Source: Noviherbaspirillum sedimenti (GTDB lineage Bacteria > Pseudomonadota > Gammaproteobacteria > Burkholderiales > Burkholderiaceae_D). From it: a DNA stretch of 64,000 nt. Both the position numbers and the translations under genes were made by a program. The stretch covers positions 2,170,001 through 2,234,000 of the forward strand of contig NZ_QYUQ01000002.1 of NCBI RefSeq assembly GCF_003590835.1, given 5' to 3'. This document shows positions 27,250 through 35,810 of this stretch, one piece after another. Each line of letters begins with the position of its first letter. The stretch's first letter is position 1. The notes beneath the pieces were generated by a model that worked only from the letters and a program-made list of their open reading frames with translations, was not told where the DNA came from and searched no databases.

Positions 27250-27510
27250 TCATGAAAAATGCGGCTTCTGCGGCGCGACCTGGCGTGAGCGCACGCGGCG
27301 CGAAAATGCCGTGATGAAAGCCGCATATTCATTCGAACCGGGACGGATGCCGGCCTTGGCTGCCTTGGCCACCCCGCTCTCGAAGGTATCGCCCAGATCG
27401 TAAGCCAGGTCACCCAGGGACCAGGCTTGGCCCTTATCCGTACCAGCCATCTCCGCAAGCATGAATTTACCCAAGGTGGTGCCGGACAGTAGCGGTTGCG
27501 GATAATCCAT
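27250..27510 (-). CDS. Small hypothetical protein
   Basis: An 86-residue protein not recognised from any family. Reasons to call it are a TGGAG site 9 bases before the ATG at 27510 and a natural-looking amphipathic sequence (LAYDLGDTFESGVAKAAKAG, PGSNEYAAFITAFSRRV). It has no signal peptide or membrane segment, so it is likely cytoplasmic. An overlapping frame at 27467-27778 on the same strand could encode a short upstream partner but looks less coding-like. Confidence 0.45.
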   Translation of the reverse strand: MDYPQPLLSGTTLGKFMLAEMAGTDKGQAWSLGDLAYDLGDTFESGVAKAAKAGIRPGSNEYAAFITAFSRRVRSRQVAPQKPHFS

Positions 27511-27771
27511 CGTCGTCGACTCCAGTTGGCATTGAACGATCTTGTTTGACTTGTGCGTTCAGACAGGCTGACAAGTGCTGTAGAACATTCTCTTCCGCAT
27601 AGGGACGAACGGTTTGAATTTTGTCAAAATTCTGCTTGCATGCCCTGCCCGCCATCATCAGGGAGAGGCGAAGGACACGCCATTGAGACAAGGGCGAGAT
27701 ATTGTTCCAGTTTGGCAATACGGTTGGTTTCCATATACCATGGAAGCAAGCACATTCCGGGGTATGCTGCA

Positions 27772-28182
27772 ATGCCAATCAAATTTCCCAAGTCGGGCCA
27801 GCGTCTGGTCGCCATGCTGGTGCTGCTGAGTACCGCGACGCTGCCTGCGATTGCCGCCAGCGAAGACGATACCCAGCTGGCGCGCCGCTATCTGCGTTGC
27901 GCCGCCTTTTATTTATTTGGTACCAGCGGGGTCAGCAAGCCGGAATTGAAACAGCAGCTGCAGCAGATGGCTAACATCAGCCTGTACAGCGCGGAAGTAT
28001 TGATGGACAAGGACCGCCTGCGGGTCAAGAGTGAATTCGACAGCGCGCGCGAAAAATTTCTCGCTGAAACTTTAAGCGATGAAGTCAAGGCTGACGCCCG
28101 GGGCTTTTTGCAATACATGGGCGAGCACTGCAACGAACTACGGAAAAATCATCGGGTGCCGCTGCCCAAGCCAGCCTCGTGA
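27772..28182 (+). CDS. Small secreted protein, function unknown
   Basis: A 136-residue protein. The frame runs open well upstream, but the ATG at 27772 gives a basic N-terminus and hydrophobic core (GQRLVAMLVLLSTATLPAIA) with a likely cleavage at AIAA-SEDD. The mature part is mostly helical and charged (ELKQQLQQMANISLYSAEVL, FDSAREKFLAETLSDEV) with two cysteines (LRCAAF and EHCNEL) that might form a disulphide in the periplasm. No family was recognised. It converges on the PEP-CTERM pseudogene 41 bp away, with no T-run hairpin between. Confidence 0.65.
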   Translation: MPIKFPKSGQRLVAMLVLLSTATLPAIAASEDDTQLARRYLRCAAFYLFGTSGVSKPELKQQLQQMANISLYSAEVLMDKDRLRVKSEFDSAREKFLAETLSDEVKADARGFLQYMGEHCNELRKNHRVPLPKPAS

Positions 28183-28223
28183 ATCCAATCCTAGACCGCA
28201 ATAAAACCACCTGCGAATCAGTA

Positions 28224-29101
28224 CTACTTTTTGCCAGTGCGGCGACGTCGCACAAATCCCAGCAATCCCACGCCAAACAAAGCCAGTGTTGCGGGTTCCG
28301 GCACCTGTGACACATCAGCATGCACGTTCAGCACGTCATTGTTGCAGGATGGCGCCCAGAAAAAATCCAGTGCGCTCGCATTGCTGAACATGGCCAGTTC
28401 GAACGACAATTCAATGACGGAATGCTGGTTGGTCACATCATCACGCGTGTACACGTAATCGGCCATGCCGAGCTTGGCAGAATTGACGCCGGCATTGAAC
28501 TGCACCCCCGCCGTTTCACCGGCGATGGGACTGCTCATCCACTGGACATTCGACCAGATACTGCCGGCGGTCTGGGCGGCTGCGGCATTGGCAGACGACA
28601 CGGTATAGCCATTCGAGTTCAACGTGTAGGTGGTGCCTTGGGCGCCTTCGTTGATCGCACCCTGCTTGATTCCGGTGCCGCCCGCGCCACCGCCAACTTC
28701 GATGCCATAGACTTTGTTATTGTTATCGACGATGCGGATATCGCCCGGGCTGTAATACTGCGCACCATTGTCCGGCCGCTGGCCGGTGGCGATCGTCAGG
28801 AATATCTTGCCGGCCTGGTAGGCGACCGCCATGAATTCGACATCATAGTTCTGACCACCGTAATGCGGCCCGAGGTAATAATCATTTTTTGTATCGTTCG
28901 TGTCCTCGATCGCATAACCCAGCAGCAAGGCGCCAGCCGGCGCAGCCACGGTGGCGAAATTGCTGGCTGGCGTCGACTCGTCGAATCCTTCAACAAGACA
29001 TTCCAGTCAGCAATGGTGCCGTCAACAGCCAGCGGTGCCGCCTGAGCCTCTGCGGAAATAGCCAGCGCCGTTATAACGGTTATCAGCAGCGTCTTGAACA
29101 T
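28224..29101 (-). pseudogene. PEP-CTERM sorted protein, frame-shifted
   Basis: Two minus-strand frames together spell one PEP-CTERM protein. The first starts at the ATG at 29101, behind an AAGGA site, with signal peptide FKTLLITVITALAISAEAQA and then AAPLAVDGTIADWNVLLKD. The second continues ESTPASNFATVAAPAGALLLG and runs to the C-terminal sorting signal VPEPATLALFGVGLLGF followed by RRRRTGKK, the substrate tail of exosortase A. The switch of frame lies between about 28960 and 29010. The repeated TCGACG-AG-TCGACG there suggests a small insertion. As written, no full-length product is made without frameshifting. Sequencing error is the main alternative. Confidence 0.75.
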
Positions 29102-29361
29102 ATAAAATTCCTTGGCAAAAATGATTTTCTCTGCAGTAAGCACGAAGCAGGCCAAGTCGAGATCGGTTCACATTTTGCCGGGAAGGTTTTTTTATCTGCG
29201 TTGCATGCACTAGGCAAGTCATTGATTTTATTTAATAAATTTCAGTCATCAATGAACTGGGCCGATGCAGAAAAATTCCGAAAAAAAAATGTTAAATAAA
29301 TAACAGTCATTAACAATTGCATTTCTAAAATTATTACTTAGTGTAAATTTTTTCGACAACA

Positions 29362-30180
29362 TTACGCTTGGACGACCACGCCATAGTTAGGTCGCTCATA
29401 AGCACATGAAAACCCTGCCCGCATCAGGTTCTGGCACGATGTATTGAAGCTTTCCGTTTCAGCCACAAAATACCGCATGCCGAGTGCAATGCCATCGGCA
29501 ATACGTCGCGCAATCAAGGCTTGCTGGACACCGCGCTGGCGAAATGCCGGCAAGGTCGAGCCAATGCCCAGCCAGGCGACATCGTTATCGACATACATGG
29601 CCGCCGCCCCGGCTGGTTGGCCATCGACAAAAGCCAGATAGTGGCGCCAACGGGGCAAGCCGACAGTCGCTGCCATCCAGTGCGCAACGATCGGTGGCCG
29701 CTCGAAGCCACGCGCCGATACATCGCCGAACAGCGCCTTGTCATCCAGTCCGATCAGCCGGATGTCCCAATCATTTCCCTGCAACGGCGCATTGTCGCGC
29801 ACCAGTTTGACCGAATAGCCGCGCAGCACCAACCCGGCTTCAGCCAGCCATTGCTCAAGTTCTGCAGGACGTGCATGGGGACTGATCTGCAACGCAAAAT
29901 TGCGCATGCCAGTCGCCCTGAATCTGGCTGCCAGCGTCAGGATTTGTTCGCGCGTACAAGAAGCCCCCAGGCCAAGCGCAATGGCGCGATTGCCCAAGGG
30001 TGCGTCAGCGACCAGGCAATGCGAGATGACGACATTGCCCTGGCGTTCCACAGATAATTGCAAAGCTAGCGCCACCTCGACAGGCACAGCGCGGCACAGC
30101 GCTTCCCACGAATCGGCATCGATCTGCTCCAGTGCAATGTGCAGCTTTGCATCCTGCAGCTTTTTATCGTCAACATTCAT
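29362..30180 (-). CDS. GNAT-family N-acetyltransferase
   Basis: A 272-residue protein. The ATG at 30180 is preceded by a GGGAG site. The C-terminal 130 residues form a GNAT fold: YLAFVDGQPAGAAAMYVDNDV (beta4), then AWLGIGSTLPAFRQRGVQQALIARR, where the QRGVQ segment is the acetyl-CoA pyrophosphate loop, and ending AGFSCAYERPNYGVV. The N-terminal half (about 1-130) is a degenerate second GNAT-like domain. The acceptor is unknown. It starts 12 bp from the stop of the MFS gene upstream, so both are probably one operon; the intergenic region downstream to 29101 is AT-rich and empty. Confidence 0.85.
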   Translation of the reverse strand: MNVDDKKLQDAKLHIALEQIDADSWEALCRAVPVEVALALQLSVERQGNVVISHCLVADAPLGNRAIALGLGASCTREQILTLAARFRATGMRNFALQISPHARPAELEQWLAEAGLVLRGYSVKLVRDNAPLQGNDWDIRLIGLDDKALFGDVSARGFERPPIVAHWMAATVGLPRWRHYLAFVDGQPAGAAAMYVDNDVAWLGIGSTLPAFRQRGVQQALIARRIADGIALGMRYFVAETESFNTSCQNLMRAGFSCAYERPNYGVVVQA

Positions 30181-30191
30181 GCTTCTCCCTT

Positions 30192-31373
30192 TCAAACGCC
30201 GGCTGGCGCAAACTGAAACGACTTCCTTGTCACACCCCAGCCGATCAACAGCACAGCAGCATATGCCAGCGCCAGGCCGAAGAACATGGCACCGTATCCA
30301 ACCAGGGTGATCAGCGCGCCGAGACCGATCGGGCTCAGGCGAAACCCCACTTCAAAAGCCGCCACCAGCCAGCCCGCCACCCTGCCCCTGGCCTGCGCCG
30401 GCACACGGTCGAACGCCAGGGCACTCAGCGCCGGGTACAACCAGCCATAGCTGAGGCCGAAAGCAAGTCCCAGTAACATCGCCTGCCGGGGCCCATGCAT
30501 CCACGGCACCAGCAGCATGGTCAGCAGCAGCACGAAATGGCAGATGGCCAGCACCCAGGGCCGCAACAGTACAGCGGCGAAATAGCCGCCGGCCAGACGC
30601 ACCAGCGCCACCACCAGCAAGGCTGGCGTAAGAAACCAGGCAGCGGCAAACGGCTCGGCGACCACACCGCTCTGCCCAAGATGGTCGATGAACGCCGGCA
30701 GAAATTGCGTCATGCCGGCGAAGGCCATGCCCACTGCGGCAATCGCCCAGATTTCGCCCGGCCAGCGCAGCTTGATGGCCGGTGCTTGCGCAGGCGCTAC
30801 CACGGCAGCCGGCTTGAATGACCAGCAGGCGCCCAGCGCCACCAGCACCAACCCAAGTCCGGCGCTTCCCAGCCAGAATGCGACCATCCCCCTGAGATAC
30901 GCCATTTCGCCCAGCACGCTGCCAATCGCATTGCCCACCTGGATCACCACCGCAAGCCAGCCGATCAGTCGTGCGCGCTGCAGCGGATGATCAACCAGAA
31001 ACGCCGCCTGCGCGAACAGCGTGCCAAACACCATCGCATGCCCGACTGCAAACAGCATGCGCAGCGCCAGCATCCCCAGTCCGACATGCTCGACCCAGAG
31101 CATCAGCACATTGCCCAACACGGCAAATATGCCGCCGACCACCAGCGGCCAACGACCGCCCCGACGGCGGTTCCAATCCCCCACCGCGCCGGCAAGGCAC
31201 AGCACCGGGACCAATCCCAGCGCCAGTATCCACCCCACGTCCTGCGCACTGCCGCCGAACCGCAGGATGATGCGCGGAAATTGCATCAGGAATGCCCCTG
31301 CGCAGAAATAGAAGCCCGCCATTGCCAGCAAATGAAGCACACGCAAGCGCGGCAAGGGAGGCAATTCAGGCAT
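30192..31373 (-). CDS. MFS transporter
   Basis: A 393-residue protein with about 12 hydrophobic segments and the MFS motif-A-like loop GAVGDWNRRRGGRWPL between segments 2 and 3. The first helix (LRVLHLLAMAGFYFCAGAFL) resembles the MFS_1-like / phenylpropionate-transporter branch. The substrate is unknown. The ATG at 31373 follows a GGAG site. It is divergent from a LysR-type gene across 97 bp, the usual layout for a regulator controlling its neighbour, and precedes the acetyltransferase gene. Confidence 0.88.
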   Translation of the reverse strand: MPELPPLPRLRVLHLLAMAGFYFCAGAFLMQFPRIILRFGGSAQDVGWILALGLVPVLCLAGAVGDWNRRRGGRWPLVVGGIFAVLGNVLMLWVEHVGLGMLALRMLFAVGHAMVFGTLFAQAAFLVDHPLQRARLIGWLAVVIQVGNAIGSVLGEMAYLRGMVAFWLGSAGLGLVLVALGACWSFKPAAVVAPAQAPAIKLRWPGEIWAIAAVGMAFAGMTQFLPAFIDHLGQSGVVAEPFAAAWFLTPALLVVALVRLAGGYFAAVLLRPWVLAICHFVLLLTMLLVPWMHGPRQAMLLGLAFGLSYGWLYPALSALAFDRVPAQARGRVAGWLVAAFEVGFRLSPIGLGALITLVGYGAMFFGLALAYAAVLLIGWGVTRKSFQFAPAGV

Positions 31374-31470
31374 TCATCCGCTCCAGATTGATAATGCCAA
31401 AAGGATAATATGCGTTATGATATTTGACGACAAACAAAGGCCATTAAAGGCCATTAACTGATATAAGAAA
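31374..31470. promoter_or_regulatory. Divergent control region of the LysR and MFS genes
   Basis: The 97-bp gap contains an exact tandem pair of the 10-mer AAAGGCCATT (31436-31455) just before the LysR start, with the self-complementary core GGCC. It also has AT-rich -10-like hexamers (TATGAT near 31415, ATAATA near 31406). The repeat may be the regulator's own operator. Confidence 0.45.
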
Positions 31471-32376
31471 ATGGATATCAATAAGCTGGATTTGAATCTG
31501 TTACGCGTGTTTGATGCCGTCTATCGCGAGCGCAGCCTGTCACGCGCCGCAAGCCGCCTGGGGATCAGCCAGCCGGGCATCAGCCAGGCCTTGAACCGGC
31601 TGCGGCAAAATACTGGAGACCCGCTGTTCGTGCGGCAGACCCACGGCGTTGCGGCGACGTCATACAGCGATGCCATCGCCCAGCCGATCCAGCGCGCCCT
31701 GGAAGGCTTGCAGGAGGCTCTGCAGGCGCAGACTGCACTGGATATCCGCCAGACCGATCGGCGCCTGCGGATAGCGATGAGCGACTATAGCGAGAGCCTG
31801 ATCCTGGCGCCGCTGATCCGCATGGTCGATGAACAGGCGCCCAAACTGCAGATCCGGGTGGTGCCAGATGATCGCGTCAATCTGCACACCGCCATGAATG
31901 ACGGCGAACTGGACCTGATCATTGGCGCCATACCTCCCTTGAATGAACAGTACCGGCACCAGGATCTGTGCACCGAAGAATTCGTCTGCATCGTGCGCCG
32001 CGGCCACCCGACGATTCAGGGCCAACTGAGCCTGGAACAATACAAGCAGGCGCGACACGTTGGCCTTGCCGTGCGCGCCGCGCAATTATCGAAGATCGAC
32101 CAGGCTTGCCAGCCCCATGGCTTTCAGCGACAGATCCACGTGGTCGTCCCGAACTTCCTGGCGCTACCCTTCATCATCGCCGCGACGGATGGTGTCGCCA
32201 CCATGCCGCGCCGCCTGCTGCGGCTGGTGCCGCCTCATCTTGGCCTGCAAGTGCTCGCGCCGCCGCTGGCACTGCCGACGCCCACCGTTCGCCAGTACTG
32301 GCCGGAGCGCAACCACCAGGATATGGTTTGCCGCTGGATACGCGAGCAAATCCACAAAATCTGCCAGGCAATCTAG
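31471..32376 (+). CDS. LysR-family transcriptional regulator
   Basis: A 301-residue LTTR. The N-terminal winged HTH is textbook: DLNLLRVFDAVYRERSLSRAA, SRLGISQPGISQALNRLRQN. The effector domain starts near residue 90 (LRIAMSDYSESLILAPLIRM) and includes the HPxxxG-like RRGHPTIQGQLSL. The sequence character is that of the NodD/PnbR-like group with a non-LysR-typical short linker. It probably senses an aromatic or organic acid and controls the divergent MFS and acetyltransferase genes; this is inferred from the layout only. Confidence 0.9.
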   Translation: MDINKLDLNLLRVFDAVYRERSLSRAASRLGISQPGISQALNRLRQNTGDPLFVRQTHGVAATSYSDAIAQPIQRALEGLQEALQAQTALDIRQTDRRLRIAMSDYSESLILAPLIRMVDEQAPKLQIRVVPDDRVNLHTAMNDGELDLIIGAIPPLNEQYRHQDLCTEEFVCIVRRGHPTIQGQLSLEQYKQARHVGLAVRAAQLSKIDQACQPHGFQRQIHVVVPNFLALPFIIAATDGVATMPRRLLRLVPPHLGLQVLAPPLALPTPTVRQYWPERNHQDMVCRWIREQIHKICQAI

Positions 32377-32438
32377 CCCCCAAGGGCCATTCAATCCAGC
32401 GCGGGCCTGAGCGCCGCCAGTGTCAGGCGAGACTGGCC

Positions 32439-32833
32439 CTAGCGCGTTCCGTTGGAGCGTTCGCCGCCATCGCTGAAATTAACCGATTCATCGCCACCGC
32501 TCCAGGCATGGCCAAGTTCGCTGATCTCGCAAACCTGCAGCAGGTTTTTCTTGCCGAAATAGTAGCCATAAGTTTTGCCGGCATGACCGGCAAATGCACC
32601 AGCCGGGCTGCGGCTTCGCGTATGGCGCTGGCGGTTTTCTGGCGATACAGGACAGCAAATCCCTTTTTATCCGCAAGCTGATTCATGCGCGTGCTTTGCG
32701 CAAACTGCGACGCTGTCTGCGCGCAGCCATGCAGCATGACCACCAGCGGCATCCGCGCAGCATTCGTCAATGCATTTATCGAACGTGTAGAAAGTTGATC
32801 AAGAAACGCACGTATTTTCGCAACAGTTTGCAA
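32439..32833 (-). pseudogene. PHB depolymerase / esterase remnant with internal deletion
   Basis: The 5' part reads PLVVMLHGCAQTASQFAQST followed by MNQLADKKGFAVLY, the oxyanion-hole and lid region of the PHB-family esterases. The frame then breaks. In another frame the 3' part reads GHAGKTYGYYFGKKNLLQV and ELGHAWSGGDESVNFSDG before TAG at 32441-32439; that is the catalytic-His end of the same family. The middle of the protein, including the GxSxG serine and catalytic Asp, is missing, and the N-terminus is also cut short. The gene is therefore dead. It lies 6 bp after the alpha/beta-hydrolase gene. Confidence 0.75.
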
Positions 32834-32839
32834 GTCGTT

Positions 32840-33505
32840 TCAAGGCATGCGCGTCGCCGTCAGGTGCAGAAACAGCCAGTCGGCAGCTAGTTGCGCTACG
32901 CTCTCGAGAGTGCCGGGTTCTTCGAACAGGTGGGTAGCCCCTGGCACAATGCGCAATTGCCTTTCGCACTGCATCCGGTCATATGCCGCCCGGTTCAAGT
33001 CGATCACCACCTCGTCCAGACCGCCCACCAGCAAGAGGGTCGGTGCCTGCACCCGATCGAGGGCGTCTGTGCCTGCCAGGTCGGGGCGCCCGCCGCGGCT
33101 GACGACAGCCCGCACCAGTCGGGGCGAAAGGGCTGCCAAGCGCAGCGCCGCAGCCGCGCCAGTGCTGGCGCCAAACAGGCCGACCGGCAAGGTGGAAAGC
33201 GGTGCGCCTTGCCGCTGCAGCCACGTCAGCGCCGCTTCCAGTCGTTGCGTCAGGAGGGAAATGTCGAAGCGGGTTTGATACGTCTGGTCTTCGCCGGGCG
33301 TCAGCATGTCCAGCAGCAAAGTACCCAGGCCGGCATGACGCAGTACGCCGGCGACATAATTATTGCGGGGACTCAAGCGGCTGCTACCACTGCCATGGGC
33401 AAACAACACTATCCCCACAGCATGCAGGGGCAACTCCAGCATGCCCTCCATGTGCACGCCATCGGCGGCAATGCTCACCATTTTTTTTTGTTCTGACGCG
33501 GCCAT
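32840..33505 (-). CDS. Alpha/beta hydrolase, dienelactone-hydrolase-like
   Basis: A 221-residue hydrolase with the complete triad context: Ser in GLFGASTGAAAAL (near residue 115), Asp in LLVGGLDEVVIDL (near 164) and His in PGATHLFEEPG (near 197). The oxyanion-hole segment is FAHGSGSSRLSPRN. Similar proteins are fused or linked to phosphoribosyltransferases in other bacteria; the substrate is unknown. Nine consecutive A follow the first few codons (33481-33489), a possible slippage site. A short gene may precede it at 33533-33724. Confidence 0.83.
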   Translation of the reverse strand: MAASEQKKMVSIAADGVHMEGMLELPLHAVGIVLFAHGSGSSRLSPRNNYVAGVLRHAGLGTLLLDMLTPGEDQTYQTRFDISLLTQRLEAALTWLQRQGAPLSTLPVGLFGASTGAAAALRLAALSPRLVRAVVSRGGRPDLAGTDALDRVQAPTLLLVGGLDEVVIDLNRAAYDRMQCERQLRIVPGATHLFEEPGTLESVAQLAADWLFLHLTATRMP

Positions 33506-33532
33506 CGTCTTTGCAGCATGCAGACCAATCGA

Positions 33533-33724
33533 TCAATGCTGCGGCGACTGTTCCGGCAGGCTATTTTCAGGAGATGGAACGGCATTACCAGCCATTTGCG
33601 CACTCGGCGGTTGGCGCCGGTCGCTGGCATCACGCTGGCATGCGCGGCGTTCAGTGATGCGCCGCTCTATGAATTTGTTCAAGTCATAGCTTGCGGCTTC
33701 GAATAGTGAATCTGGGCGAGTCAT
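33533..33724 (-). CDS. Possible small protein
   Basis: A 63-residue hypothetical, TRPDSLFEAASYDLNKFIER at its start and rich in Arg, Gln and Pro afterwards. It has a weak GAGAAAG site before the ATG at 33724 and ends 27 bp before the hydrolase start, so it could lead that operon. The first 25 residues look like a genuine amphipathic helix; the tail looks disordered. Nothing in it identifies a function, and it could be chance. Confidence 0.35.
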   Translation of the reverse strand: MTRPDSLFEAASYDLNKFIERRITERRACQRDASDRRQPPSAQMAGNAVPSPENSLPEQSPQH

Positions 33725-33971
33725 GGCGCTTTCTCAGAATGGATCGGTAACGCAAATGGTGCTGCTGGGCTTTTCCCCGCTTTCGCCGGAGAGTTCTATC
33801 ATCGCTTGCACAGGCAACACATGTTTTGACTATCATCAATACTTCTATCTCCCGACCAATTACCGTATGGCCTGATCTGACTATCCGACATTTTTTCCTG
33901 ACGCATTGCTGGCAAGACGCAATTTGAACGACTTTATAACTTTTTATAACTTTTCGTTAAGGACCTCACTC

Positions 33972-34385
33972 ATGCAAGCTTACGGTATCTCGCCCGCAGC
34001 CACCCTCGATGAAGCAGGGATCAAACAGCTCTATCCGCAATTATTTTCGGAACTGGATGCCATGACCGATGCTTCGGATGCGCAGTTTTGCATCCGCTAT
34101 CCGAAATTTGTCGCCGAACTGGAGCGCGATTTCGCCACCGAGGAACAGTGGATGGGGGGCCTGGAGACCGCCATGTTGCAGGAACACCGGGCCGAGCACG
34201 CCCAGCTATTGCGCTTGCTGCATCACGCACAATCCCGTGTGCTGGTGGGCGATTGCCAGCTCGGGCGCAAGATACTGCCCTTGCTGTCGCCATGGTTTGC
34301 CACCCATATCTCGGCGATGGATACGGTTTGGGCGCGTACAGCGGCCACCAACTCGTCCTTTGAGAAGGTCGCGGCAATGCGCTAA
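33972..34385 (+). CDS. Hemerythrin-fold protein lacking some iron ligands
   Basis: A 137-residue helical protein; the ATG at 33972 has an AAGGA site 8 bases upstream. The segments LERDFATEEQWM (50-61), QEHRAEHAQLL (70-80) and SPWFATHISAMD (106-117) match the second, third and fourth helices of bacteriohemerythrins, giving Glu57/58, His72, His76, His112 and Asp117. The His expected in the first helix (normally DxxHK) is absent, and the one before the Glu pair is replaced by Asp53 (DF in place of HF). It may bind a single metal, a different metal, or none. Monocistronic, with a GC-rich hairpin at 34399-34420 just downstream. Confidence 0.72.
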   Translation: MQAYGISPAATLDEAGIKQLYPQLFSELDAMTDASDAQFCIRYPKFVAELERDFATEEQWMGGLETAMLQEHRAEHAQLLRLLHHAQSRVLVGDCQLGRKILPLLSPWFATHISAMDTVWARTAATNSSFEKVAAMR

Positions 34386-34481
34386 ATTTGTTTTTACAGG
34401 CCGCGTGCACATCCGCGGCCCGGGCATATCAGGATAAGCTGTACAATGGTTACGGTCGGCGCTGCAGGTTTTGATCGAGCG

Positions 34482-34997
34482 ATGATGTTCAGAAAACCGT
34501 TTATTCCATGGCTGATGGCAATCGCATGCCTGTTTCTTGCCGGCTGTGGCGGCGCATCGATCTCGCTGCTGTTTTTCGACGACTTGCCGCAAGATCACGT
34601 GCAAGTCTTGCCCTTTCAAAAAATTTCCCCGACCTTCGATTCCGCCATCGGAGCGCAACGCCTGGTCGTCATTCGCGATATCGTTGCATGGGATGCGTTA
34701 TGGCGCGAACATACGGCGGGCATATTGCCATCCCCTCCACTGCCACCAATCAACTTTTCACAAAACATGGTGATCGGTGTTTTTCTGGGCCGCGGCAGCA
34801 ATGCATGCAAGGATGTGAAAATCGAATCGATCCTGGAACACACGCGTCCGCATCGCATTGAAGTCAATTTCCGCGAAATACTAGCAAGCAATTCTACCTG
34901 TGCTACAGGCCTGCGTAACCCATCCACATTGGTCGTGCTGACCTATTCCTTTTTGCCAGTCGAGTTTTTCCAGAAAAACCCGATGCAAATTCTATAG
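34482..34997 (+). CDS. Small lipoprotein, function unknown
   Basis: A 171-residue lipoprotein. The ATG at 34482 (or 34485) gives a signal peptide FIPWLMAIACLFLAGC with lipobox LAGC and Cys22. The mature part begins with GGASISLLFF and continues to FQKISPTFDSAIGAQRLVVI and DIVAWDALWREHTAG, which resembles protease-complex-type beta sandwich lipoproteins with a conserved Trp-x-x-Leu-Trp. Two further cysteines (NACKDV and STCATG) may pair. No named family was recognised. A start at 34446 would add 12 residues before the signal and is less likely. Confidence 0.65.
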   Translation: MMFRKPFIPWLMAIACLFLAGCGGASISLLFFDDLPQDHVQVLPFQKISPTFDSAIGAQRLVVIRDIVAWDALWREHTAGILPSPPLPPINFSQNMVIGVFLGRGSNACKDVKIESILEHTRPHRIEVNFREILASNSTCATGLRNPSTLVVLTYSFLPVEFFQKNPMQIL

Positions 34998-35187
34998 GTC
35001 ACTCACAAATACCACATGAGAAAGCCTTGGCCAGCGCACGAAGCAGCAAAGCCATCCTCGCGACAATGCAACGAATAAAGAAGCGCAATGTTGCGCATCG
35101 TCATTGTTCAGGCCAGCCATCAACAGGATGTGCCGGTGAACAACAGTGCGTTATTCCTGACTTGCGCATGCGCAGCACAGCGCAGAT

Positions 35188-35520
35188 TCAATGCATCGAA
35201 CCTGCCTGTTGCTGGACGTTTCCAACGTTTTCACTCGTCTTGGGTTTGCCCTGGGCATCACTCAAGCGGTATTTGGTCCGGCGGTCACCCATCAAATCGC
35301 GCAAATCACGAATGGTCATGCCGGTGACTTCATGCATCCTGATCAAAAGCGATGCGCCAATCGGCAAGCGGCGGTGGCGGATCTTGCTGATCACAGGCGG
35401 GGCTACTTCCAGCTTGCGCGACAGGGCCGCATCGTTTTTCAAGGCCATCTTTTCAAGCAAAAAGTCGAGCAAATGGTTCGGGTTATAGCTTTCCTGGGAT
35501 GAGAGAGCGTGTTCAGCCAT
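35188..35520 (-). CDS. Small helix-turn-helix-like protein, copy 2
   Basis: A 110-residue paralogue of the protein at 26594. The ATG at 35520 has an AGAGGA site 4 bases upstream. The matching core is NDAALSRKLEVAPPVISKIR, then HRRLPIGASLLIRMHEVTG and GDRRTKYRLSDAQGKPK, with only conservative changes from copy 1. The N- and C-terminal ends differ, which argues for an old duplication and separate roles. By fold it should be a Cro/C1-like DNA-binding protein. It stands alone, divergent from the AI-2E-type permease gene. Confidence 0.72.
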   Translation of the reverse strand: MAEHALSSQESYNPNHLLDFLLEKMALKNDAALSRKLEVAPPVISKIRHRRLPIGASLLIRMHEVTGMTIRDLRDLMGDRRTKYRLSDAQGKPKTSENVGNVQQQAGSMH

Positions 35521-35810
35521 GATGTCCTCTAGAAAGAATGAATCTGTCATTAACCGCAATAGCTTTTAGGCCATTGCTGATAACACAAGACTTCATTGCG
35601 GAGGAAAAAGTTCCGCGAATAATTCTTGTTTAAGCTTATTAAACATATCCAATTGTGTTATGCACCACATTGATCGCCAGCAAATACCAGACGTAAGTAC
35701 TGGCTGTCCCCGAAAAGCTTATGGCATTGCGCAACAGTGTGGAGGCGTTGCGCTTGCCAGCGTGACAATCGTGCGTCAAAGTGAAGGTTTTTCCATCCAT
35801 CCATGAATTC

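Noticed and set aside
27467..27778. Minus-strand frame of 103 residues before the small gene at 27250
   Set aside because: It overlaps the start of the better-supported frame and runs into the region of the plus-strand secreted protein; its sequence looks unconstrained.
34399..34420. GC-rich hairpin after the hemerythrin-like gene
   Set aside because: A 7-bp stem with an 8-base loop but no T-run on either strand; not strong enough to call a terminator.
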